Notes under the pieces: model-generated | What the model saw: the letters and a program-made list of their open reading frames with translations, nothing else | Told to the model about the DNA's origin: nothing | Database searches by the model: none | Assembly: GCA_944386315.1 (NCBI GenBank) | Contig: CALXAS010000054.1 | Coordinates: 1-9,746, forward strand | Reading direction: 5' to 3' | DNA length: 9,746 bases | Origin: an uncultured Clostridia bacterium | GTDB lineage: Bacteria; Bacillota; Clostridia; TANB77; CAG-508 | Part shown: positions 1 to 6,887 of the stretch, in pieces | Position numbering within the stretch: position 1 is the first letter of the stretch | Layout: each line of letters begins with the position of its first letter | Position numbers and translations under genes: made by a program

Positions 1-1
1 T

Positions 2-1363
2 AAAGCAAAAGAAGAAATTATGAATGCTAGACAAGAATTGGACAAAGAGATTAGGGAAAGAAGGGGCGAAGTACAAAAACAAGAAAGACGCTTAATCCAA
101 AATGAAGAAAATCTTGAGAGAAAAATGGAAAATCTAGAAAAAAAGGAAAGAGAACTAGATAGTAAACTACAAGCACAGCAAAAAAGAAAAGAGGAAATCG
201 ATAGCCTTTATGACCAAAAAATGTTAGAGTTACAAAAAGTAGCAGGACTAACAGCAGAAGAAGCAAAAAAACAATTGCTTACAGAGTTGGAAAAGCAAAT
301 TACAAATGAGCAAGCAGCTATTATCAGAGAGAAAGAACAAAAAGCAAAAGAAACAGCAGATAGAAATGCAAGAGAGTTAATTAGTTATGCTATCCAAAAA
401 TGTGCAGCAGACCATTCTCAAGAAACAACTGTATCGATTGTACCACTTCCTAACGATGATATGAAAGGAAGAATTATTGGTAGAGAAGGAAGAAATATAA
501 AGGCATTAGAAACATTAACAGGAATTGACTTAATTATTGATGATACACCAGAGGCTGTTGTCATTTCAGGTTTTGATCCATTAAGAAGAGAAGTAGCCAA
601 AATTGCTCTTGAAAAATTAATTGATGATGGTAGAATTCATCCAGCTAAGATAGAAGAAATGGTAGAAAAGGCAAAAGAAGAGCTAGAGCAAACTATCAAA
701 GAAGAAGGCGAAAGAGCAGCTATGGAGGCAGGTGTATTAGATTTACATCCTGATATCATAGCACTACTTGGAAAACTAAGATATAGGACAAGCTATGGAC
801 AAAATGTCTTAAATCATTCCATAGAAGTTTCTAATTTAGCAAGAATTATGGCAGAAGAGATGGGACTAAATCCAAAAGTGGCTAGAAGAGCAGGTCTTCT
901 TCATGATATTGGAAAAGCATTAGACCATGATATGGAAGGAACACACGTAGAAATAGGTGTAGAAATATTGAAAAAATACAAAGAAAATGACATTGTAATA
1001 AATGCAGTAGAAGCACATCATGGAGATGTAGAGCCTTTAAGCATAGAAGCTGTATTAGTACAAGCAGCAGATGCTATTTCAGCGTCAAGACCAGGTGCTA
1101 GAAGAGAAACACTAGAAGCCTATATTAAAAGATTAGAAAAATTAGAAGAAATTGCAGATTCTTTTGATGGAGTAGAAAAATCTTTTGCTATCCAGGCAGG
1201 ACGTGAAGTAAGAATTATTGTAAAACCAGAAAAAATTTCTGATAGCAAAATGACATTACTTGCTAGGGATGTTGCTAAAAAAGTAGAAGAAGAAATGGAT
1301 TATCCAGGACAAATTAAAGTCAACATCATTAGAGAGACAAGAGTAGTAGATTACGCAAAATAA
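2..1363 (+). CDS. rny: Ribonuclease Y, 5'-truncated by the window edge
   Basis: RNase Y is the membrane-anchored endoribonuclease that starts mRNA decay in many Firmicutes. The reading frame is open from base 2, so the first in-frame Met (base 20) is internal. The 453 visible residues compare with about 515-520 in the full family protein, so the N-terminal membrane anchor and the start of the coiled coil lie outside the window. Visible in order: a long charged coiled coil (about the first 125 residues); a KH RNA-binding domain with the GRIIGREGRN motif (about bases 467-500); and an HD phosphohydrolase domain with a first His in NHSIEVS and the metal-binding HDIGKA motif (about bases 901-920), followed by EAHHGD. 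The C-terminus ends in the usual family manner (RETRVVDYAK). A terminator follows at 1398-1433, so the gene ends its own transcript. Identification is firm; only the 5' end is unknown. Confidence 0.97.
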   Translation, partial: KAKEEIMNARQELDKEIRERRGEVQKQERRLIQNEENLERKMENLEKKERELDSKLQAQQKRKEEIDSLYDQKMLELQKVAGLTAEEAKKQLLTELEKQITNEQAAIIREKEQKAKETADRNARELISYAIQKCAADHSQETTVSIVPLPNDDMKGRIIGREGRNIKALETLTGIDLIIDDTPEAVVISGFDPLRREVAKIALEKLIDDGRIHPAKIEEMVEKAKEELEQTIKEEGERAAMEAGVLDLHPDIIALLGKLRYRTSYGQNVLNHSIEVSNLARIMAEEMGLNPKVARRAGLLHDIGKALDHDMEGTHVEIGVEILKKYKENDIVINAVEAHHGDVEPLSIEAVLVQAADAISASRPGARRETLEAYIKRLEKLEEIADSFDGVEKSFAIQAGREVRIIVKPEKISDSKMTLLARDVAKKVEEEMDYPGQIKVNIIRETRVVDYAK

Positions 1364-1388
1364 TGCAATTTAGGGACGTTCTTTAAAA
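1364..1388 (+). repeat. TTTAGGGAC palindromic repeat, copy 1
   Basis: Directly after the rny stop codon lies TGCAATTTAGGGACGTT followed by CTTTAAAA. The core 1369-1387 can fold as a small hairpin with two G·T pairs. The 17 bases 1364-1380 occur again exactly, on the opposite strand, at 8766-8782. Three related copies lie at 8722-8816, so this is a dispersed repeat family rather than chance. It resembles short REP/MITE-like extragenic palindromes in size and placement; that class assignment is inference. Confidence 0.7.
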
Positions 1389-1397
1389 CAAAAAATA

Positions 1398-1433
1398 AAA
1401 AGCTTTAGATTGAAAAATATCTAGGGCTTTTTT
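1398..1433 (+). terminator. Intrinsic terminator of rny
   Basis: The left arm 1398-1410 (AAAAGCTTTAGAT) pairs with 1419-1431 (ATCTAGGGCTTTT) as a 13-bp stem with two G·U wobbles and an 8-base loop, followed by a T-run to 1433. The wobbles pair only in the + strand RNA, which fits termination of rny 35 bases past its stop codon. Confidence 0.85.
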
Positions 1434-1474
1434 CTTTACGAATGTGTTCAAAACTTAAATTTTTCTAAAAAACC

Positions 1475-1503
1475 TTTCTTTTTTTTGAAATATATAATAT
1501 AAT
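1475..1503 (+). promoter_or_regulatory. Candidate promoter for the penicillin-binding protein gene
   Basis: Two overlapping TATAAT hexamers lie at 1493-1498 and 1498-1503, about 35-40 bases before the start codon and after the rny terminator. No good -35 box is spaced correctly: the position 17 bases upstream of the second hexamer reads TTTCTT, and TTGAAA at 1485-1490 is too close. The region is so AT-rich that a TATAAT alone is weak evidence, but a promoter is expected here because the upstream unit terminates. Confidence 0.45.
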
Positions 1504-1522
1504 AGGCTCATAAATTTATGCC

Positions 1523-1530
1523 AAGGAGGA
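1523..1530 (+). promoter_or_regulatory. Strong Shine-Dalgarno site of the PBP gene
   Basis: AAGGAGGA stands 7 bases before the ATG at 1538. It is the closest match to the anti-Shine-Dalgarno consensus in the window; the other + strand genes use only AAAGGA-type sites. It fixes the PBP start. Confidence 0.85.
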
Positions 1531-1537
1531 AATCAAA

Positions 1538-4270
1538 ATGAGTAGTAATGGCAAAACAAGTAAACATGCAAAAAGTGATATAGAAAAAACAAAACAATAT
1601 AAAATAAAGAAGAGCAAGAAAAATAAAAAATCCTCAAATAATGAGGAAACAAAAGTAATGAAAAATGGGAAAACCTACCAAAAGGTAAAAAAACCAAAAC
1701 AGAAAAAGCATAAAGTTTTAAAAAGAGTAATTTTAGGATTCTTTTTAATTTGCTTAATATTGGTTATTATTGCATTAGGAATTGTAGCAGGCATCTTCTT
1801 TAGTGATAAGTATCAAATGTCCAAAGATGTTCTAAGTATTGAAAAGAGAAATTCTACCGTACTAGATGCAGATGGAAATGTAATTGCAACTTTAGCAGGG
1901 GAAGAAAACAGAAAACCGATTTCTTTAGACGAAATGCCAACATATCTGCCAAAAGCATTTATTGCGATAGAGGACAAAAGATTTTATGAACATGGAGCTG
2001 TAGATTGGGGAAGAACTTTATATGCAGCAGTTACGTATGTCTTTAATGGAGGAAAATCCTCTTTTGGAGGAAGTACAATTACACAACAATTAATTAAAAA
2101 CTTGTATGATGATGACGATAGAAGTGGTCTTGCTGGAATTGAAAGAAAGATTAGAGAGATGGCACGTGCCTATAACCTAGAAAAGGTTGCTTCTAAAGAC
2201 GAAATACTAGAAACTTATTTAAATTATATTTACTTAGGTGGTTATAAAGATGGAATTGATGTAATGGGAGTAGAAGTGGCATCAGAATATTATTTCTCTA
2301 AATCGGCAAAAGATTTAACTATTGCGCAAGCTGCTTTCTTAGCAGGAATTAATAATACGCCAAATAGTTATTATCCTTTTGATGCAGAAACAGATAATAC
2401 AGAAAAAATACAAACTAGAACAAAAACGGTACTTGCAGAAATGAAAGACCAAGGTTACATATCAGAAGAAGAATATAATACAGCTGTAGCAGAAGTAGAT
2501 GCAGGTCTAGGTTTTCAAAAAGGAAATGTAAGCAATGCTGTTAACTATTCTTATCATACATCAGCTGCTATTGAACAAGTAATTACTGATTTGATGGAAC
2601 AAGAAGAAGACTTATCCTATAAAGCAGCAAAAGCAAGAATATTTAGTAATGGATATACCATTTATACAACACAAAAAACAGAGATACAGAATACAATGGA
2701 AACAGAATACAAAAAAGATACTTATGTAGTAAATGGTAGAGAAAAGAAAGACGGACAATTAATTAATACAGGACATAGCCAATCTGCAATGGTCATTATA
2801 GACCATACAACGGGGCAAGTAGTTGGTACAATGGGGGCTTTAGGTTCAGATTCAGATGTTTCTGGTATGAATAGAGCTACACAAGGAAAGATACAACCAG
2901 GTTCTTCTTTTAAACCAATTGCCGTTATTGCACCAGCGTTAGAGGAAGGAATTATTACAGCAGGTACTGTATATGATGATACGAAAACAACTTTTGGAGG
3001 AAATTATAGTCCTAAAAATTCTGGAAGTTATAGAGGACTTCAAACTGTAAGAAATGCAATTGCACACTCTTCTAACGTAATTAATGTAAAAATTTTGGCA
3101 GAACTAGGAACCTCTAAATCTATAGAATTCTTGCATAATATTGGAGTGGAAAATGTAGGCGATAGTGCAGATTTATCTTTAGCTTTGGGAACACCAAGTG
3201 TAACTCCATTGGAGATGGCAGCAGCTTATGCAACGATTGCAAACGATGGTGTCTATATAGAACCTACTTTCTATACAAAAGTAGAAGATAGCAATGGAAA
3301 TACAGTAGTAGAGGCAACACAGGAGAGCAGAAGAGTAATGAGTGAGGGCAATGCCTATATTCTAAAATCTATCTTAACAGCACCAGTAAAAAGTGGTACA
3401 GCTACAAACTGTACAATCTCTGGAATGGATGTAGCTGCTAAAACAGGTTCTACAGAAGAATATCGTGATAGATGGCTATGTGGATTTACACCATATTATA
3501 CTGCAGCTACTTGGTTTGGTTTTGATAACCCAGAAAGACCAAGGGGAGGAAATATAAGCAATAGCAGTAATACAGCATCTATTATTTGGATAACGATTAT
3601 GAGAAATATTCATAAAGGTTTGCCAAGCGCATCCTTCCAAAAAACAAATAATATTGTGTCTGCAACTATTTGCTTAGATTCTGGAAAAGTAGCTACCTCT
3701 TCTTGTAGTAGAACTACTTCAGAGGTATTTGTAAAAGGAACCGTACCAGGAGCATGTGAAGGACATCAAAAATTAACCATTTGTACAGATACAGGAAAAA
3801 TTGCTAATGAAAATTGCCCAAATGTAGAAGAGAAAACCTATCTAGTAAAACCAGAAAAAGAAAATACAAATTTATGGTCAACACCAGATGGAGGAAAATA
3901 CAATGTTCCAACAGAGACTTGTACAGAGCATAAAGAAGCAGAAAAAGTAAAGGTACCAAATGTACTAGGAAAAACAGAAGCACAAGCGAAAAAAGCTTTA
4001 GAAGATTTAGGATTGAAAGTGCAAACAAAATATGATAATGATAGTAGTGAAGATAATGGAGTAGTATTAGCACAGAGTCAAAAAGAGGGAGCAGAAGTAG
4101 AAAGAGGAGCAACCATTACAATTACAGTTAATCGAAAACAGACTAATACACAATCCAATACACAAACCAACAATACAACAAATAAAACGAATACACAATC
4201 GAATAACGTAGTAGACGATGGAGGAACAACAGGTGGAGATAAAACAAATACGAATGACGATAATACTTAA
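1538..4270 (+). CDS. Class A penicillin-binding protein (PBP1A type) with C-terminal PASTA domain
   Basis: A 910-residue bifunctional peptidoglycan synthase that polymerises lipid II glycan strands and crosslinks their peptides outside the membrane. Order of parts: a cytoplasmic tail with 23 lysines in the first 63 residues; one membrane segment (about 64-88); a GT51 transglycosylase with EDKRFYEH (Glu145), GGSTITQQ (177-184), RKIREMA (203-209) and KDEILETYLN (220-229); and a transpeptidase with SSFK (Ser456 nucleophile, Lys459), SSN (511-513) and KTGS (635-638). After this come two copies of an IC-x-D-[ST]-GK-[VI]-A-x3-C motif (711-723 and 748-760), one PASTA repeat (about 804-867) and a Thr/Asn/Gln-rich tail to the end. 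All catalytic motifs are intact. A strong Shine-Dalgarno site fixes the ATG. This is the ponA/pbp1A family; which paralogue it is cannot be told here. It appears to have its own promoter region and may read into cysS. Confidence 0.96.
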   Translation: MSSNGKTSKHAKSDIEKTKQYKIKKSKKNKKSSNNEETKVMKNGKTYQKVKKPKQKKHKVLKRVILGFFLICLILVIIALGIVAGIFFSDKYQMSKDVLSIEKRNSTVLDADGNVIATLAGEENRKPISLDEMPTYLPKAFIAIEDKRFYEHGAVDWGRTLYAAVTYVFNGGKSSFGGSTITQQLIKNLYDDDDRSGLAGIERKIREMARAYNLEKVASKDEILETYLNYIYLGGYKDGIDVMGVEVASEYYFSKSAKDLTIAQAAFLAGINNTPNSYYPFDAETDNTEKIQTRTKTVLAEMKDQGYISEEEYNTAVAEVDAGLGFQKGNVSNAVNYSYHTSAAIEQVITDLMEQEEDLSYKAAKARIFSNGYTIYTTQKTEIQNTMETEYKKDTYVVNGREKKDGQLINTGHSQSAMVIIDHTTGQVVGTMGALGSDSDVSGMNRATQGKIQPGSSFKPIAVIAPALEEGIITAGTVYDDTKTTFGGNYSPKNSGSYRGLQTVRNAIAHSSNVINVKILAELGTSKSIEFLHNIGVENVGDSADLSLALGTPSVTPLEMAAAYATIANDGVYIEPTFYTKVEDSNGNTVVEATQESRRVMSEGNAYILKSILTAPVKSGTATNCTISGMDVAAKTGSTEEYRDRWLCGFTPYYTAATWFGFDNPERPRGGNISNSSNTASIIWITIMRNIHKGLPSASFQKTNNIVSATICLDSGKVATSSCSRTTSEVFVKGTVPGACEGHQKLTICTDTGKIANENCPNVEEKTYLVKPEKENTNLWSTPDGGKYNVPTETCTEHKEAEKVKVPNVLGKTEAQAKKALEDLGLKVQTKYDNDSSEDNGVVLAQSQKEGAEVERGATITITVNRKQTNTQSNTQTNNTTNKTNTQSNNVVDDGGTTGGDKTNTNDDNT
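4145..4200 (+). repeat. Short imperfect direct repeats encoding the Thr/Asn/Gln tail of the PBP
   Basis: AATACACAATC occurs at 4145-4155 and again at 4190-4200, with AATACACAA at 4157-4165 between them. They encode the NTQSN-like units of the C-terminal tail. Such low-complexity DNA can change length by slippage, and the tail lies outside every recognised domain. Confidence 0.6.
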
Positions 4271-4274
4271 TTTT

Positions 4275-4309
4275 ATACTAGATACTATCTAAAAAATAGT
4301 ATCTAGTAT
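4275..4309. repeat. Perfect 14-bp inverted repeat in the PBP-cysS spacer
   Basis: ATACTAGATACTAT (4275-4288) and ATAGTATCTAGTAT (4296-4309) are exact reverse complements around a 7-base loop (CTAAAAA). The stem begins 5 bases after the PBP stop codon. The + strand continues GCCTGTCTTAAAA and the - strand AAAATTAAG, so neither side has the T-run of a standard intrinsic terminator. It may be a weak terminator, an mRNA-stabilising or processing hairpin, or a protein-binding palindrome. Confidence 0.8.
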
Positions 4310-4356
4310 GCCTGTCTTAAAATAAAAAAGTTCTTAGAACTAGAAAGGAAAGAAAA

Positions 4357-5760
4357 ATGCAAGTTACTTTATATAATACATTAACCAAAAAGAAAGAAGA
4401 TTTTGTACCATTACAGAAAGAAGCGGTACGCATATATACTTGTGGTCCAACCGTATATAGCTATGCACATATTGGTAATTTTAGAGCTTATATTTTTATG
4501 GATAATTTAAGAAGAACTCTAGAATATAATGGATATACTTTAAAACATGTCATGAACCTTACAGATGTAGGACATTTAGAGTCAGATGCAGATGAGGGAG
4601 AAGACAAAATGGAAAAAGCAGCTAGAAGAGAGAATAAAGACCCTTATGAAATTGCAAAATTTTATGCAGACATATTTTTTAAAGATATGGGAAGACTACA
4701 TATAGAAAAACCAGAAATCATAGCAAAAGCAACAGACCATATTCCAGAAATGATGTCTTTTGTGGAAGAATTAATCAAAAATGGATATGCTTATGAGACA
4801 TCAAGAGCTATCTATTTTGATATTTCTAAATTAGATAAATATCCAGTTCTATCCAATCGTAAGTTAGATGACCAAATTGCAGGAGCTAGGGTAGAAGTAG
4901 ATCCAGAAAAAAGAAATCCTTATGATTTTGCTGTATGGATTAAAGCACCAGAAAACCATATTATGAAATGGGAAAGTCCATGGGGATTATCCTATCCAGG
5001 ATGGCATTTAGAGTGCTCTGCCATGAGTAGAAAATATTTAGGAGATGTTTTTGATATTCATACTGGTGGAGTAGATCATATCCCAACACATCACGAAAAT
5101 GAAATTGCACAAAGTAAAGGATGCACAGGAAAGATACCAGCTAAAATATGGATGCATGTAGAGTTTTTGCAAGTAGATGGTGGCAAAATGTCTAAAAGTT
5201 TGGAAAATACATATACATTGGACCAATTACAAGAAAAAGGAATAGAACCATTAGCTTATAAATTATTCTGCTATACAGCACATTATAGGACAAAATTGAA
5301 TTTCACTTTTGATAGTGCACTTTCTACACAAAAAGCATTAAATCGTTTGAGAGAAGCTTATGTAAAACACGAAGAAGCTCCAAAAATGAAAATAGAAGAA
5401 AACAAAATACAATCTTATAAAGAACGCTTTTTAGAAGCAATTAATGATGACTTAAATATGCCGCTTGCTATGGGAGTTGTATGGGAGATTGCTAGAAATG
5501 AAATAAAAGCGAAAGAATGGGCAGACTTATTATTAGAATTAGATAAGGTATTAGCATTAGATTTAAAAAATAGCAAAAGTTATTTAGAAACAGAAAAGAA
5601 AGTAGAATTGCCAGAAGAAATTCAAAAAATGGTAGAAGAAAGAAAAATAGCAAGACAAAATAAAGATTGGGCAAAATCAGATGATTTAAGAGAAAAGATA
5701 GAGCAAGCTGGATATCATGTAAAAGACACAAAAGAAGGTATGACAGTAGAAAAATTTTAG
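4357..5760 (+). CDS. cysS: Cysteinyl-tRNA synthetase
   Basis: Charges tRNA-Cys with cysteine using ATP, in the cytoplasm; a class I synthetase acting as a zinc-dependent monomer. The 467 residues match the usual length. The HIGH signature reads HIGN (38-41) and the KMSKS loop is intact (277-281, preceded by DGG). The expected zinc ligands are present: Cys29 in TCGPTVY, Cys220 in WHLECSAM, and His245 and Glu249 in THHENEIAQS. The C-terminal helical tRNA-binding part runs from about 320, ending with the typical ARQNKDWAKSDDLR segment (432-445). The ATG is preceded by AAAGGA with 7 bases spacing. The next gene starts 35 bases later, so cysS probably heads or shares an operon with the membrane gene and ftsH. 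The 86-base upstream spacer is too short for a T-box leader and none is visible. Confidence 0.98.
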   Translation: MQVTLYNTLTKKKEDFVPLQKEAVRIYTCGPTVYSYAHIGNFRAYIFMDNLRRTLEYNGYTLKHVMNLTDVGHLESDADEGEDKMEKAARRENKDPYEIAKFYADIFFKDMGRLHIEKPEIIAKATDHIPEMMSFVEELIKNGYAYETSRAIYFDISKLDKYPVLSNRKLDDQIAGARVEVDPEKRNPYDFAVWIKAPENHIMKWESPWGLSYPGWHLECSAMSRKYLGDVFDIHTGGVDHIPTHHENEIAQSKGCTGKIPAKIWMHVEFLQVDGGKMSKSLENTYTLDQLQEKGIEPLAYKLFCYTAHYRTKLNFTFDSALSTQKALNRLREAYVKHEEAPKMKIEENKIQSYKERFLEAINDDLNMPLAMGVVWEIARNEIKAKEWADLLLELDKVLALDLKNSKSYLETEKKVELPEEIQKMVEERKIARQNKDWAKSDDLREKIEQAGYHVKDTKEGMTVEKF

Positions 5761-5778
5761 CAAACTACGTGCAAGAAG

Positions 5779-5790
5779 AAAGGAATGGAA
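5779..5790 (+). promoter_or_regulatory. Ribosome binding site that decides the start of the membrane gene
   Basis: AAAGGA (5779-5784) and a second GGA at 5787-5789 lie before the ATG at 5796. The pattern matches the sites of cysS and ftsH. The longer frame would begin at GTG 5769, which follows the cysS stop by 8 bases with no purine-rich site in front. The ATG is therefore preferred. Confidence 0.7.
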
Positions 5791-5795
5791 AGAAA

Positions 5796-6863
5796 ATGGC
5801 AAAAGAAGAAAAAAATATAGAAAATAGTAACTTCTTTAAAAAAGTTTGGATATGTATTACGGACTTTGAAAAATATCCAGAACTTGCTGCACAAAAAGGA
5901 ACAAAAACATTAATATATATTGCAATTTTAATGGCAATTTTTTCACTAGTAGTAACTGCAATGAACACGGTCCAATTTTCCAATCAAATGGAAGAGGCTG
6001 TAACTTATTTTCAAGAAGAAATACCAAATTTGACTTTAGAAAGTGGAACGTTAACAGTAGAACAAGAAAATCCTATTATCATAGAAAATGAAGAAAGCGT
6101 GATTCCTCTTATTATTATTGATACGAATGCAGAAATTACAGAAGAGCAAATAGAAGAATACCGCAGTAAAATGCAAAATGTAGAGAATGCACTATTGTTT
6201 TTAAGAGAAAATGTAAGTATTAAAACAGCAGCTACAAATGGGGTCATGGAATATTCTTACCAAATACTAATGGAACAATATGGTATAGAAAAATTAGATA
6301 AACAAAGCATGATTCGTTATGTAAGTGGCAATAATAGAAATATGATATTAGTAAGCATGGGAATGATGACTTTTATTTATTCCTTTATGGTATATATGGT
6401 AAGTGTGCTAATGGATGCTTTCTTATTAGGTATAGTGGCTTATATAACAGCGTTGTTATTACGTTTGCGTTTGAAATTTAGTGCTATGTGCAATATGGCT
6501 GCCTATAGCTTAACTTTACCGATTTTATTAAATTTGGGATATATTATATTAAATATGCTAACAGGTTTTGAAATGAAATATTTTGAAATCATGTATATTG
6601 GTATTGCTTATATTTATATTGTGGCAGCCATTCTCATAATAAAGTCGGATGTGATGAAAAAAAGACAAGAACTTGCTCAAATTATAGAAGAGCAAGCTAG
6701 AGTAAAACAAGAAATGGATAGACAAAAAGAGGAAGAAGAAAGGCAAAAGGAAGAGCAAAGAAGAGAGGAAGAAAAACGTAAGAAGAGGGAAGAAGAAAAG
6801 AAAAAAGAAGAAGAAAAAAAGGAAAAACCTGTGGGAGAAGAACCACAAGGAGAAAATGGATAA
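5796..6863 (+). CDS. DUF1189-like membrane protein with K/E-rich C-terminal coiled coil
   Basis: A 355-residue integral membrane protein of unknown function, counted from the ATG with the better ribosome site; a GTG nine codons upstream is the alternative. The N-terminal region (FFKKVWICITDFEKYPELA) leads to a membrane segment at about 38-57. An extracytoplasmic domain of about 120 residues follows, with a PLIIIDT stretch (104-110). Hydrophobic segments then lie at about 183-203, 205-222, 235-255 and 263-283. This layout and the I-I-D-T stretch resemble the DUF1189 family of Firmicutes, an assignment made from memory of the family. Residues about 286-346 are nearly all Glu, Lys, Arg and Gln and should form a cytoplasmic charged helix or coiled coil. 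The gene sits 35 bases after cysS and 24 before ftsH, so co-transcription with ftsH is likely. A link to FtsH is a guess from position. Confidence 0.75.
   Translation: MAKEEKNIENSNFFKKVWICITDFEKYPELAAQKGTKTLIYIAILMAIFSLVVTAMNTVQFSNQMEEAVTYFQEEIPNLTLESGTLTVEQENPIIIENEESVIPLIIIDTNAEITEEQIEEYRSKMQNVENALLFLRENVSIKTAATNGVMEYSYQILMEQYGIEKLDKQSMIRYVSGNNRNMILVSMGMMTFIYSFMVYMVSVLMDAFLLGIVAYITALLLRLRLKFSAMCNMAAYSLTLPILLNLGYIILNMLTGFEMKYFEIMYIGIAYIYIVAAILIIKSDVMKKRQELAQIIEEQARVKQEMDRQKEEEERQKEEQRREEEKRKKREEEKKKEEEKKEKPVGEEPQGENG
6780..6827 (+). other. 48-base uninterrupted purine tract inside the membrane gene
   Basis: Every base from 6780 to 6827 is A or G, within a longer, almost pure purine stretch from about 6720. 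It encodes the EEKKK-type tail. The simplest explanation is Lys/Glu codons (AAA, AAG, GAA, GAG); it is also a slippage-prone, triplex-capable sequence. Confidence 0.9.
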
Positions 6864-6887
6864 TAGAAAGAAAGGAATTAACAAAGT

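Noticed and set aside
3804..4112. A - strand Leu-rich frame opposite the PBP gene
   Set aside because: It is a shadow of the PBP C-terminal region and PASTA domain, with no independent support.
4329..4341. AGTTCTTAGAACT palindrome just before the cysS ribosome site
   Set aside because: With 6-base arms in an AT-rich spacer, it is too short to support an operator call.
4271..4356. A cysteine T-box leader upstream of cysS
   Set aside because: The spacer is only 86 bases and lacks the T-box sequence and a terminator/antiterminator pair.
5769..5795. GTG start nine codons upstream for the membrane gene
   Set aside because: No purine-rich ribosome site precedes it, while the ATG at 5796 has AAAGGA in front.
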